64,000 nucleotides of DNA from Pontibacillus chungwhensis BH030062 (GCF_000770675.1 NZ_AVBG01000013.1:1-64000), one strand, 5' to 3'; positions 41,325-50,209 are shown, counted from the stretch's first letter. Notes: generated from the letters alone by a model not told the origin. Made by a program: numbers and translations.

Positions 41325-42614
41325 CTACTTATCTTTGCCATTCCCGTTATTGTTATTATGGCTATTGCCTTTACCATTGCCGTTGTTACTGCCATTGCCT
41401 TTGCCGTCATTATTGCGCTTCTTTTCACTCTTACCATTAGATTTATGCTTATCTTTTGTTTCTTGGCTATCCAATGAGTGATAGATATCCAAGACACGTT
41501 TCTTGATACCTGGGGGCAATGAATTCCAATCATTATAAGACTGAACTTTTTTCTGTAAACCTGGTGGTAGCTCTTGAATGATTTCTTGTTTTTTCGATAC
41601 AAGATCGGAAGGAAGACCCACGCTTTTCCCAGGCGGATCTTCCTTTTGCTTCTCTTGTTTCGCCCACCCTTTTTCTTTACCAGCAGGATTCACTGGATCT
41701 GTAGAAGGGGTAGATGGTTCGAGTTCTTTCTTCGTTTGAGGTTCAGGTTGTTGCTTTGGTTGTTCTTTTTGTTCTTTTTCTTCTTGTTTTTCATCATTCG
41801 ATGACGGTTTCGGTTCATTTTCTTGAGTCGATTCTTCTTCAGATGATGAATCAGGCGCTTCTACTTGAGCTTTATTATAAAAACTTTCAAACGCTTTGAC
41901 TTCATTCTCGGACATCTGAATGGTTTGATCACTCTCCATATTTTTAGACTGGGATAATTGGAACGATTGAGCAAGCATCTCGTTCATCGATTTCCCATCA
42001 TTTTTTGCTTGTTCACGTATCGATTTAGGTACGGCGAACGTCGCAATATTCATACCTGTTACCGAATGATTTTGGAAGTAGTGATCAATAGTTTGAAGAA
42101 CGTTTTCCTCTTGTCGAACCGTGCTTTCATGACTCACGCCAATCATAACACTCTTTTTCTCGTTTATAAGACCAATCTCTTTGCCTGTTTCTATGACGGT
42201 AAACGTAACCTTCTCAACAGCTTTGTTCTCCCAATCCGTAACCTTCTCAACAATTAGGTTAGCTTTATCATTGAGCGGCATCATCTCGATGACTTTCATC
42301 TTGTTATTAACCTTCATCTCAATGCTTGGATTCATTTCAATGTTGACATAAGCATACGCTCGATTTGAATCAATCCAAGAATAAAGAGGAAGAATCGCAA
42401 TCAAGAGTGCTGCAACCATAGCGATAAAACGAACATTTGGTTTCAATACATCAGGGAATACCTGACCAAGTTCCTTACGCTCTGGTAACGGCTCAAATGA
42501 AACTTCATCTCCAGGTTGGGAAGAATGAATGGCTTTAGCTTTGTAAAAGGTACCTTCACTCGTCATTACGATGGTATATCGTCGGTGTTGTTCCATGACA
42601 ACCCCTTTTTTCAC
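41325..42614 (-). CDS. rsgI: RsgI-type anti-sigma-I factor with low-complexity C-terminus
   Basis: A 429-residue membrane protein. The N-terminal anti-sigma domain (MKKGVVMEQHRRYTIVMTSEGTFYKAKA) is followed by one membrane helix (about 58-78) and the periplasm-side segment AYAYVNIEMNPSIEMKVNNKMKVIEMMPLND characteristic of RsgI. The outer part ends in long Glu/Pro/Gln/Lys-rich and then Gly/Asn/Lys-rich stretches rather than a carbohydrate-binding module. The start overlaps the sigI stop by 4 nt (ATGA). It should hold SigI inactive until an envelope or heat signal arrives. Confidence 0.93.
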   Translation of the reverse strand: MKKGVVMEQHRRYTIVMTSEGTFYKAKAIHSSQPGDEVSFEPLPERKELGQVFPDVLKPNVRFIAMVAALLIAILPLYSWIDSNRAYAYVNIEMNPSIEMKVNNKMKVIEMMPLNDKANLIVEKVTDWENKAVEKVTFTVIETGKEIGLINEKKSVMIGVSHESTVRQEENVLQTIDHYFQNHSVTGMNIATFAVPKSIREQAKNDGKSMNEMLAQSFQLSQSKNMESDQTIQMSENEVKAFESFYNKAQVEAPDSSSEEESTQENEPKPSSNDEKQEEKEQKEQPKQQPEPQTKKELEPSTPSTDPVNPAGKEKGWAKQEKQKEDPPGKSVGLPSDLVSKKQEIIQELPPGLQKKVQSYNDWNSLPPGIKKRVLDIYHSLDSQETKDKHKSNGKSEKKRNNDGKGNGSNNGNGKGNSHNNNNGNGKDK

Positions 42615-43351
42615 AGGCCCACCCCCTTGATATAATCTTTCAAATATACGTAATCCTCATTCAAAATGATGAAAATAGCTAAAACAAACTTTCGGTTCCG
42701 TTCAAGTGTCTTCTTACTTACTTCAACTTCATTAATCAGTTGTTTCATAGGGAGCTTTCGTTTTTCAAGCACGAATGTTTTCATTTCTTCATGGTGATAA
42801 ACCGTACGCGCCACGTGGATGGCTGATTCTCGTGCATCACGGTGCTTAGGTGCCACCTCTGTAAGTTCTTGAAATGAGAGTTTAAACTCTTTCAACTTTT
42901 CACTGAAATCCTGTATTTCAATGCGACGGTACCAGCTTTCTGTTTCAGATTGGTAACGTTCCTTAGCAGCTTTAACCTCTTGAGGGTTTTCCATTTGCTC
43001 ATCATCTTCATACTCCTGATCTAAAGAAGCTACTACAGGATTATTCCGATCATAACGAATATAGTCGATGACTTTACGCTTAACTACAAGTTTAGCAAAG
43101 GAAAGAAATGAACTTCCTTTATCAGCTGAGTAGGAATGCATCGCTTCATTAAAAGCCATTAAACCAATACTGAACTCATCATCTTTTGTAGGATCTATAT
43201 ATCTTTTACATACTTCTGATACACTTTTGGCGATAAAAGGTTGATATTTTTTAATAAGATGGTTTTGAAGCTCTTCATCACCTTCTTGAACAAGTGCTAC
43301 TTGTTCTTCTAGTGACCCATCCTTTTCCTTTTTCCACAGACGTCTGATCAA
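42611..43351 (-). CDS. sigI: RNA polymerase sigma-I factor
   Basis: A 246-residue alternative sigma factor. Typical parts are GDEELQNHLIKKYQPFIAKSVSEVCKRYIDPTKDDEFSIGLMAFNEAM (region 2) and the C-terminal KLPMKQLINEVEVSKKTLERNRKFVLAIFIILNEDYVYLKDYI, characteristic of SigI. In B. subtilis it responds to heat and cell-wall stress. The start is TTG (43351) behind GGAGGTG. It is translationally coupled to rsgI. A SigI-like promoter upstream suggests autoregulation. Confidence 0.94.
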   Translation of the reverse strand: MIRRLWKKEKDGSLEEQVALVQEGDEELQNHLIKKYQPFIAKSVSEVCKRYIDPTKDDEFSIGLMAFNEAMHSYSADKGSSFLSFAKLVVKRKVIDYIRYDRNNPVVASLDQEYEDDEQMENPQEVKAAKERYQSETESWYRRIEIQDFSEKLKEFKLSFQELTEVAPKHRDARESAIHVARTVYHHEEMKTFVLEKRKLPMKQLINEVEVSKKTLERNRKFVLAIFIILNEDYVYLKDYIKGVGL

Positions 43352-43378
43352 CCCTCTTCACCTCCAGCTATTATAAAT

Positions 43379-43407
43379 TTCGCTTTGGTTGATCTTTTTT
43401 TGGGTGT
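43379..43407 (-). promoter_or_regulatory. Candidate SigI-dependent autoregulatory promoter
   Basis: Minus strand: ACACCC after an A-run (43402-43407), 19 bp, then CGAA (43379-43382), similar to the CCC-rich -35 and CGAA -10 of SigI promoters in Bacillus and Clostridium. Confidence 0.5.
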
Positions 43408-43744
43408 TTTTGAGATCTTTTTTGCAGTTTTGTTACAAAAACATTTCACTTAATGTCATAATCAAGCCATGAATTTCCTATCATGGCGCGGGTTTAGCCT
43501 TAATCAATATGGGTATCATACAACATATTTCGACCTTTATCTACAGTAGATTCTAACCATATTCTTACACCCCTACAGCGAGAGGCTACCTGAATGATTA
43601 GGAGAAAAGTAGAGTATTTTCCTTTATTACACATAGAACGAGCGATGAAATGAGAGTGGGAAGGGGAGAGGTTGTTCAAGAATAGGTAATCTTGAATACT
43701 CGTATCTGAGAATGTTTCCGTTAACTTTAGTTGAGTGTAAGGTA
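43408..43744. other. Intergenic region without a recognised gene
   Basis: The region is AT-rich. No ORF with a credible ribosome site or promoter is seen. It leads into the GC-rich repeat. Confidence 0.4.
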
Positions 43745-43861
43745 GGCCTGGAAACCACTCGCTTTCCTGTGGGGAGCTGGTGAGCCTCCTCATCCGGCAA
43801 GCCGGCTTCCGGGGTCTCACCTAAGCTCTTCAGCCCACGGGAGTCTCGCAGTTTCCAGGCC
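43745..43861 (+). repeat. GC-rich hairpin element, copy A1
   Basis: A 117-bp element bounded by the inverted repeat GGCCTGGAAAC/GTTTCCAGGCC. Inside are the family blocks CTCGCTTTCC and GGGAGTCTCGCA. It is the first half of a composite; the reverse-oriented partner A2 starts 97 bp later. Confidence 0.85.
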
Positions 43862-43958
43862 CACCTTTGCCATACAAGGATGATCGAAAACATGCCATAT
43901 AAGATTACATCAGAACTCCTGATGCGAACTGCAGGGCCGTTCTCCTCCTTAAAAGCCA

Positions 43959-44084
43959 GGGCTTGCTCGGGGACTGCGAGACTCCCGCGGGGAGAGGAGC
44001 TAGGGAAGACCCCGCAGAGAGCGAAAGCGTTTGAGGAGGCTTCCCAGCTCCCCGCAGGAAAGCGAGTTGTCCCCGAGCAAGCCC
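43959..44084 (-). repeat. GC-rich hairpin element, copy A2 (reverse orientation)
   Basis: A 126-bp element bounded by the perfect 16-bp inverted repeat GGGCTTGCTCGGGGAC / GTCCCCGAGCAAGCCC. Inside, TGCGAGACTCCCGCGG and CCGCAGGAAAGCGAG are the reversed family blocks. The flank after it (GCAC, ATAAAC, TAACGGCCCC) is also conserved in copy B2 near 63193. Confidence 0.85.
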
Positions 44085-44171
44085 ATGCACTCATAAACGT
44101 AACGGCCCCTTTCAGCTGAATTCTTTCAACTTCGAGCCATCCAAATAAGAGGCTTATATGGAAAAACAATA

Positions 44172-44208
44172 AAAACCCTCTAAGTCTTATAAAAACTTAG
44201 AGGGTTTT
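44172..44208 (-). terminator. Rho-independent terminator
   Basis: A perfect 14-bp AAAACCCTCTAAGT/ACTTAGAGGGTTTT stem, with T-runs, 4 nt after the PRC-barrel gene stop. Confidence 0.85.
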
Positions 44209-44211
44209 CAC

Positions 44212-44982
44212 TTATTGCCAATATTTTGGTTTTTGGAACGCTTGGTAGATCTTCTCTTCCTCGTTACGTGTTACAGGTTGTTCCGGGTCGTATTCTGGTG
44301 CATCTTGGATTCGCTTATAATCCAAATCAACAGGGATGCTTTTCTTTCCCCAATCTATCGTTTCCATCCAATCTGGTGAAAGGAGAATTCGTTTTCCGCC
44401 TAGCTTGTCGATTGTTTTGACTACAACATAGCGAATGCCCCACGACTGGTCTTCAATGATGAAGTCTTCAATAAAACCAGCTCTTCCATCAACAGCTTCT
44501 ATTTGATACCCTGCTTCGTCACCTTTTATTTCATTCATACTTCTAAGGTGATGGTTGGCTTCTTCATTAAATTCATTTTCAGTTACAGTCGGTGTTTCCT
44601 GGGCCATATCAGATCCAACCATTTCCGGGGCTCCTGTGGTTCCCCACAAGGAGTCACCTTTCCAGTACGGAAACCAACCGTAATAATTCGCCATTTCTTG
44701 TTCTTTTTGTAGAGATACTGGAGCTTCTTCTTCTATTGTTGGAGAGTTACGTATTGATTCTTTATCATTATCCATATGAACAAGCTGATCTCCTACGTTG
44801 ATCTCTTTAATGCTTGCAGGAGATAAGACAACTTTTCTCCCCGGTAACCATTTGCGTGTATCGACGACCACATAGCGAAGTGCCCATTTCTTATCGTCGA
44901 AGTACAGATCCTTGATTTTACCAAGTTCTCCGTCTTTGGCATCCAGATGAAATTTCTCTAGTAAATTTCCTTTTAATAACAA
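44212..44982 (-). CDS. Protein with two PRC-barrel domains
   Basis: A 256-residue soluble protein. Two PRC-barrel-like halves are visible: residues about 1-85 (KDGELGKIKDLYFDDKKWALRYVVVDTRKWLPGRKVVLSP) and about 155-235 (AVDGRAGFIEDFIIEDQSWGIRYVVVKTIDKLGGKRILLSP). The alignment between them is good, so the protein arose by duplication. A linker of about 70 residues contains tryptophans (YGWFPYWKGDSLWG). The family often acts in RNA processing or unknown stress roles. The start is TTG (44982) behind GAGAGGTG. Confidence 0.88.
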   Translation of the reverse strand: MLLKGNLLEKFHLDAKDGELGKIKDLYFDDKKWALRYVVVDTRKWLPGRKVVLSPASIKEINVGDQLVHMDNDKESIRNSPTIEEEAPVSLQKEQEMANYYGWFPYWKGDSLWGTTGAPEMVGSDMAQETPTVTENEFNEEANHHLRSMNEIKGDEAGYQIEAVDGRAGFIEDFIIEDQSWGIRYVVVKTIDKLGGKRILLSPDWMETIDWGKKSIPVDLDYKRIQDAPEYDPEQPVTRNEEEKIYQAFQKPKYWQ

Positions 44983-45053
44983 CGTTTGTCACCTCTCTAG
45001 TAGTATCGACTTTCTACTATCTATGTACCACTAGAGAACAAAACTCAAACGAT

Positions 45054-45926
45054 TCAGTCTTCTGAGGAAGGAAGGGAAATTGGTTCATCTATGTTCTTAA
45101 TCTTTTCGTGGAAATACGTGATCGGCACAGCCAAGCCAACTTTCCCATGCGATTGATCCTTAAGAGTTGCAAAGATTACAGCAATGACATATCCATCCTC
45201 TGTTATAACAGGACTCCCACTGTTGCCGTGATATATAGGTGCATCAAGCATGAGAACTTGTCTTTCCCAATCACTTAAGTCTCGATAACCAATAACCTCA
45301 CCTTCATTCGCAATTCCATTAAAACGCAGTGGATTCCCGATAAAGAACACATGCTCACGTTTTTCAAATATCGTTTCATCGGCAAGGGGAAGATAAGGCA
45401 AGGACTCACCTTCATTTGGCTCTACTTTCAATAAGGCAAGGTCTACATCCTCAAAGGTTTGAATGACTTCTCCGCCATACAGGCCCTCATCTTCAAATGC
45501 TACTGTAATAGGCATCTCATTATCGATTACGTGTGCATTTGTAATGATATATCCATCCTCAGAGATTGAAAATCCTGTCCCCTTTGACTGACCTGATTCA
45601 ATAACAACAACGGATTCCTGGTAACGATCTATATCGGGATTGGTCATAAGTTCAGCGGACTTCACTAGGAAATCAACAGCAGGTAGAGAGAATGTTTTCG
45701 GTAAAATACCAACAATATTAATTGTCATCATAGCTGCAATCAGCCAAAACGCCCATTTAGGAAATGGTCGTTTTGGTTTTTCTTCTTCTCCTTCTTCACG
45801 CTTCTCCCGTCGCTTTGCTCGTTCTTCATCTAATATCGCTTTCATTTCTTCATCATCAATATCTTCATATAAGTCGGCATCAATTATATCAGCCGCGCCA
45901 TCTCTATTCTTGTCATCCTCGTTCAT
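45054..45926 (-). CDS. Membrane-anchored trypsin-like serine protease (HtrA-like, no PDZ)
   Basis: A 290-residue protein. The charged cytosolic N-terminus (about 1-55) precedes one membrane helix (about 57-78). The extracellular protease domain (about 100-285) has the triad His in ITNAHVID, Asp in DVDLALLK and Ser in YHGNSGSPVI. There is no PDZ domain, unlike HtrA/DegP, so substrate selection differs. A role in degrading misfolded exported proteins is likely. The ATG at 45926 has AAGGGGGGG upstream. A GTGCCAGACACC repeat lies in its 5' flank. Confidence 0.88.
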   Translation of the reverse strand: MNEDDKNRDGAADIIDADLYEDIDDEEMKAILDEERAKRREKREEGEEEKPKRPFPKWAFWLIAAMMTINIVGILPKTFSLPAVDFLVKSAELMTNPDIDRYQESVVVIESGQSKGTGFSISEDGYIITNAHVIDNEMPITVAFEDEGLYGGEVIQTFEDVDLALLKVEPNEGESLPYLPLADETIFEKREHVFFIGNPLRFNGIANEGEVIGYRDLSDWERQVLMLDAPIYHGNSGSPVITEDGYVIAVIFATLKDQSHGKVGLAVPITYFHEKIKNIDEPISLPSSED

Positions 45927-45949
45927 GCTCGCCCCCCCTTTAACGTACT

Positions 45950-45976
45950 AAAGGGTGCCAGACACCATGCGTTACT
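45950..45976. repeat. GTGCCAGACACC-type repeat
   Basis: AAAGGGTGCCAGACACC with a decayed partner GTGTTAAAGTGTGTCTG downstream; same family as the repeat at 6457-6538. Confidence 0.7.
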
Positions 45977-46003
45977 CTACTGTGTTAAAGTGTGTCTGTT
46001 CCC

Positions 46004-46040
46004 TCAAAAAAAGAAGTAGACGCTTCGGCGTCTACTTCTT
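46004..46040 (-). terminator. Rho-independent terminator of bmrCD
   Basis: AAGAAGTAGACG (46011-46022) pairs with CGTCTACTTCTT (46029-46040) around CTTCGG, then seven T on the minus strand. Confidence 0.9.
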
Positions 46041-46046
46041 ATTATG

Positions 46047-48080
46047 CTACGAAATGATTGCTTGTTCCAGTCTGCCTTGTTGCATTTGATACATTTGTTG
46101 ATAAATTCCGTTATGTTGAAGTAGAGTTTCGTGATTCCCTTGCTCCACAATCCGGCCGTGATCCAGCACAAGAATCTGGTCTGCTTGTTGAATCGTAGAC
46201 AACCGGTGAGCGATTACAAGTGTCGTTCGTCCTTTCTTTAAGACTTGCAAGGCATTTTGGATCATGCTTTCCGTTTCCGTATCAATATTCGCCGTAGCTT
46301 CATCCAAAATGAGTATTGCTGGATCATATGCTAAAGCTCTTGCAAAGGAAATAAGCTGACGCTCCCCGGCAGAGAGTGTGCTTCCCTTCTCTTTCACAGG
46401 CTCATCGTATTGGTGAGGTAACTTTTCGATAAACGTGTCAGCCCCTACCGCTTTTAGAGCTTCAATCGCTTTTTCCCTGGATATAGAGGGATCACCCATT
46501 GTCACATTCGACAAAAGGGTCCCCGTAAACAGAAACGGATCTTGTAATACGATCCCCATGTGACTGCGTACTTGTTGCCTAGATAACTGTCTTGTTTCCA
46601 TTCCATCAATTGTGATTGAACCTTTCTGCGGATCATAAAAACGGAATAAAAGGTTCATAATAGAGCTCTTTCCAGATCCCGTATGGCCGACAAACGCCAC
46701 CGTTTCCCCTGAATTTGCACGAAAGGTAATATTCTTTAAGACGTAATCATCCGCTTCATAAGCAAAGCTTACGTCCTCAAAAGCAATATTTCCATTATAC
46801 CGTTCTATCGGATCAGATTGAACGACCTCTCCATCGTGGTCCATCAATTCAAACACTCTCGTTGCAGCCACTCGTGCCTGTTCGAGCTGAGCTAGTTGAT
46901 TGACTACGTCAATGACAGGCTGAAATAAACGGTTGAGATAATCTACAAATGCATATAACACACCTGCTGTTACAATCGAACCAACCCCAAGCGAAGCCCC
47001 GCCAAAATACCAGATAAACGCTACAAAAGCGAGGTTTCGCAGCACATTAACTAGGTTAAAAGATGTTAACGAATTTAACTTTAACAACTTCTTTTGATAC
47101 GTGTAGTGCTTCTCATTCATTATTTCAAACTCTTCTGTCACTTGCTTCTGACGACGGAATGCTTGAATGATCGGCATTCCTTGAATGGCCTCATTAATAT
47201 TCCCGTTCAGATCACTGATTGTTGAACGAATAACTAGGTTGTACTTTCCAGCATACGTCTTATACAACTTCATCCATAAGAACATAATCGGAATCAGCAG
47301 TAAACAAAGAGAAGCAAGTTTTGGATCTAATAGAAATAACGCAATGTAGATTCCCGTCATATAAATAGCGCTTGTTACAAATGTAGCCAGAACCTTTACA
47401 TAAAGCTCACGGATAGCTTCTGTATCATTTGTCACACGAGCTACGATTTTTCCAGCTGGCCGATTAATAAAGTAATCAATCGGAACACGCTGTATATGAG
47501 AGAAGATATCATTTCGCATCCGTTTAATAATTTGATTGGATGAGATTTGAAGCAAGTACGTCTGCCCATATTGAAATACAGCAGCAATCAACAACAGCCC
47601 CACATACAACACAAGAAGCCAGGTAATCGCTTGAGTCTCAGGTTTGAAGAAACCATACAGTTCTCCCCGACTCATTTCAGATGCTGAAGCCGTCACGGTA
47701 TCATTACCATTTGAGACTGTAATCGATCCATCTTCAATCGATTTTTTCCCCGATGTCGGAACGTCAGATGGTATGAAATAATAAGACTTCCCTACTTGCA
47801 GAATCGTAGCAATGTCTCCTGTTTCATCCTCTGATTTCAGACGATCTTCCCTCTTATAAAGTTCACCCTGATAAGAAACAACGTGACGATCATCATTCTC
47901 TTCAACCTGAACCCAGTTCGCTTCAATCCCTAGTATGTGTTCATCTATTAAGCGTTTAGCAATAAAGGGGCCCGTTAATTCAAGCGCGACAGCAATTGCC
48001 AGGCACAAGAGGCCAATTAAAATCGTCTTCTTACTCGTTAGCGCATATTGAAACAACCGTTTCTCTGTCGAAGGCTTCAC
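46047..48080 (-). CDS. bmrD: Heterodimeric ABC multidrug exporter subunit, BmrD-like
   Basis: A 677-residue fused permease-ATPase. Six membrane helices (1-355) include an insert between helices 1 and 2 (about 40-150), which is the feature of the BmrD/YheH group. The ATPase has Walker A GHTGSGKSS, signature LSAGERQLIS and Walker B AILILDEATANID with a complete catalytic Glu. Expected to pair with the adjacent subunit and pump drugs and fluoroquinolone-like compounds. It overlaps the upstream gene by 4 nt. Confidence 0.93.
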   Translation of the reverse strand: MKPSTEKRLFQYALTSKKTILIGLLCLAIAVALELTGPFIAKRLIDEHILGIEANWVQVEENDDRHVVSYQGELYKREDRLKSEDETGDIATILQVGKSYYFIPSDVPTSGKKSIEDGSITVSNGNDTVTASASEMSRGELYGFFKPETQAITWLLVLYVGLLLIAAVFQYGQTYLLQISSNQIIKRMRNDIFSHIQRVPIDYFINRPAGKIVARVTNDTEAIRELYVKVLATFVTSAIYMTGIYIALFLLDPKLASLCLLLIPIMFLWMKLYKTYAGKYNLVIRSTISDLNGNINEAIQGMPIIQAFRRQKQVTEEFEIMNEKHYTYQKKLLKLNSLTSFNLVNVLRNLAFVAFIWYFGGASLGVGSIVTAGVLYAFVDYLNRLFQPVIDVVNQLAQLEQARVAATRVFELMDHDGEVVQSDPIERYNGNIAFEDVSFAYEADDYVLKNITFRANSGETVAFVGHTGSGKSSIMNLLFRFYDPQKGSITIDGMETRQLSRQQVRSHMGIVLQDPFLFTGTLLSNVTMGDPSISREKAIEALKAVGADTFIEKLPHQYDEPVKEKGSTLSAGERQLISFARALAYDPAILILDEATANIDTETESMIQNALQVLKKGRTTLVIAHRLSTIQQADQILVLDHGRIVEQGNHETLLQHNGIYQQMYQMQQGRLEQAIIS

Positions 48081-49828
48081 TGGTCATCCACCTCCTCTTG
48101 GTTCATTTGCTGTTTGGTGAACTGATCCTTATACCATCCACCTTCGCTCATGAGTTCTTCATGGGTGCCACGCTCTGTGATACGCCCATCTTCAAGAACG
48201 ATAATTTCATCAGCATGTTGTAGGCCTGACAAACGGTGAGCAGCTATAAATGTCGTCTTATCCTTCCGTTCTTCTTTTAAATGTTGAATAATGTTCGCTT
48301 CTGTTTTACCATCAACAGCCGACATTGAGTCATCTAAAAGCAGGATCTCAGGGTCCATAATAAGAGCTCTCGCCAGGGAGACACGCTGTTTTTGCCCTCC
48401 AGATAAGGTAACACCACTCTCACCGACTTTCGTATCGAGTCCTTTAGGGAGGTTATCAATATCTTTTTTCAAATAAGCCAGCTCCAGAATTCGCTCGATC
48501 TCCTCATCCGTTGCGTTGTCTTGACCGAATTGAATATTCTCCCGGACCGTTTTAGAGAAAAGGATCTGATCCTGAGGAACATACCCAATCCATCCTCTTG
48601 AAGCTTCAAGGGAAATTTCCTCAAGTGGGGTGCCTGCTACGGTTAAACGTCCTTTCATCCCAGAGTAATCACGCAACAACTGACGGAAAAGTGTCGTTTT
48701 CCCAGAACCTGTTTTCCCCACAACTCCAATGGTAGAACCACGCTTCACCGTTAGATTAATATCTTGTAACTGATCCCGATCAGTATCCGGATACCGAAAC
48801 GTAACGTGATCGAAATGGACAATACTTGGCATTGGTACATGCTTAGGATGTTCCGGGTCTTTCACATCAGCTTCATAGCCAAGCGTATCGTTTACTCGGT
48901 CAAGGGAGGCATTCCCCCGTTGCATGACATTAATCAGTTCTCCAACAGCAAACATCGGCCAGATCAACATCCCAAGGTAAACATTAAACGAAACAAGCTG
49001 GCCAAGCGTAATAACATTTTCAAACACAAGACTAGCTCCGTATCCGAGCCCAATTGTATAAGAAAGCCCTACAAGAATTTTAATCGTAGGTTCAAACATC
49101 GCATCGATCTTGGCAACTTCGACATTTTTCTTATACACATCATGCGTCATATTACGGAACCGTTCTTCATCCTCCCTTTCCTGGACGAAGGCACGGATTA
49201 CCCGCACACCTCTTACGGACTCGAGTACGTTGTCATTCATATCCCCAAACGCATCTTGCGCTTTCGTGAATCGTTCATGAATCGTCTTGCCATATCGATT
49301 CATCATTAGAGCCATAATGGGCAACGGTATAAGAGCTGCGAGTGTAAGCTTCCAACTAATCGTAAAAATCATCACACCTACGATCATCACCATGAAAAAA
49401 GTCGAGTCTACTAATGTTAATATTCCAAACCCAGCTGTCATTGAGATCGCTTTCAAATCATTTGTAGACCGCGCCATTAAGTCTCCTGTTCGGTATTTGC
49501 CGAAAAACGTTGGCGTCATAGCCAGGAAGTGTTGCATTAAATTAGAACGTTTCTTTCGTTCTAAAATCATGGCTCCACCAAATAATAAAAAGCCCCAATA
49601 GTATGAAACAACATAACTCACTATGAGAATCATTAAATACCAAGCAATCAACTCTGTTAACTTCTCTCTTGTTAACGTTTCAAACTGAATTCCATCAATA
49701 GCTGCTCCGATTAATTTCGGGGGTAGAATATCAATGGCACTCACAAAGACTAATAAAATGATAGCAATTGAATACCTGATCCAATACTCTTTAAAGAACC
49801 AATTTAATTTGCCTAAAACCGAAAACAT
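48077..49828 (-). CDS. bmrC: Heterodimeric ABC multidrug exporter subunit, BmrC-like
   Basis: A 583-residue fused permease-ATPase. Six helices (about 15-310) and an ATPase with GKTGSGKTT, signature LSGGQKQR and Walker B ILLLDDSMSAVD. The D in place of the catalytic Glu after Walker B (LLLDD) makes this the degenerate site, as in BmrC; the partner carries the consensus one. A long leader with a small ORF and terminators precedes it. The ATG is at 49828 with a weak GGTG site. Confidence 0.93.
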   Translation of the reverse strand: MFSVLGKLNWFFKEYWIRYSIAIILLVFVSAIDILPPKLIGAAIDGIQFETLTREKLTELIAWYLMILIVSYVVSYYWGFLLFGGAMILERKKRSNLMQHFLAMTPTFFGKYRTGDLMARSTNDLKAISMTAGFGILTLVDSTFFMVMIVGVMIFTISWKLTLAALIPLPIMALMMNRYGKTIHERFTKAQDAFGDMNDNVLESVRGVRVIRAFVQEREDEERFRNMTHDVYKKNVEVAKIDAMFEPTIKILVGLSYTIGLGYGASLVFENVITLGQLVSFNVYLGMLIWPMFAVGELINVMQRGNASLDRVNDTLGYEADVKDPEHPKHVPMPSIVHFDHVTFRYPDTDRDQLQDINLTVKRGSTIGVVGKTGSGKTTLFRQLLRDYSGMKGRLTVAGTPLEEISLEASRGWIGYVPQDQILFSKTVRENIQFGQDNATDEEIERILELAYLKKDIDNLPKGLDTKVGESGVTLSGGQKQRVSLARALIMDPEILLLDDSMSAVDGKTEANIIQHLKEERKDKTTFIAAHRLSGLQHADEIIVLEDGRITERGTHEELMSEGGWYKDQFTKQQMNQEEVDDQ

Positions 49829-49858
49829 CTTGTCACCAACTTTCCTCTTATTCGTTTG

Positions 49859-49912
49859 TTAGCCGCCTTCCATCTCCTGCTTTGATCCATACATACGAAT
49901 GTTTCTTTTCAT
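49859..49912 (-). CDS. Second short leader ORF of bmrCD (17 codons)
   Basis: ATG 49910-49912 with a perfect AGGAGGC site 7 nt upstream encodes MKRNIRMYGSKQEMEGG and stops at 49859, 30 nt before bmrC. It lies after the second terminator hairpin, so it is translated only from read-through transcripts. It may couple translation into bmrC or be a bystander; there is no homology information. Confidence 0.55.
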   Translation of the reverse strand: MKRNIRMYGSKQEMEGG

Positions 49913-49976
49913 AATGAACGCCTCCTAAGTTTTTTATATAGATGAAGCAGACAAGCTGCTAAACCTCATTAAACAC

Positions 49977-50013
49977 AAAAAAGCACATACGTTAGGCTCT
50001 TAACGTATGTGCT
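49977..50013 (-). terminator. Attenuator hairpin 2 in the bmrCD leader
   Basis: A perfect 13-bp stem (49982-49994 with 50001-50013), loop GGCTCT, followed by six T on the minus strand. Confidence 0.9.
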
Positions 50014-50021
50014 AAAGGCAC

Positions 50022-50055
50022 AAAAAAAAGAGGCTACGATCTTGTCGTAACCTCT
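50022..50055 (-). terminator. Attenuator hairpin 1 in the bmrCD leader
   Basis: An 11-bp stem (50029-50039 with 50045-50055), loop TCTTG, followed by eight T on the minus strand. A further terminator-like hairpin (about 50076-50103) overlaps the leader stop. Confidence 0.9.
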
Positions 50056-50102
50056 AAAACGTCTCAAAATGAACAAAAAGATACCTTAAGTCCGGAATCT
50101 TT

Positions 50103-50174
50103 TTACGAGAAGGATGAGGTCACGTAATTATTCATATTCATGGCAATCATAATTACAATTTTACGTTTGTTCAT
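50103..50174 (-). CDS. BmrB-like leader peptide (23 codons)
   Basis: MNKRKIVIMIAMNMNNYVTS then SFS before a stop, started by ATG 50172-50174 behind GGGAGGT. It lies at the 5' end of the bmrCD transcript, before tandem terminators. In B. subtilis the unrelated-length leader BmrB causes ribosome-mediated attenuation of bmrCD in response to translation-blocking drugs; here the peptide is shorter but the layout is the same. Its start region (TCAAAATGAACAAA, 14 nt) is perfectly complementary to a segment 50064-50077 downstream of its stop. Confidence 0.75.
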   Translation of the reverse strand: MNKRKIVIMIAMNMNNYVTSSFS

Positions 50175-50209
50175 TTTGATGTGACCTCCCTTTCATAAAT
50201 AGTGTTTAA

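Noticed and set aside
43627-44169. ORFs on both strands through the GC-rich repeats (also 63013-63290)
   Set aside because: Stops are rare because of the high GC of the repeat; the same sequence gives similar frames at both loci, and hairpins explain it.
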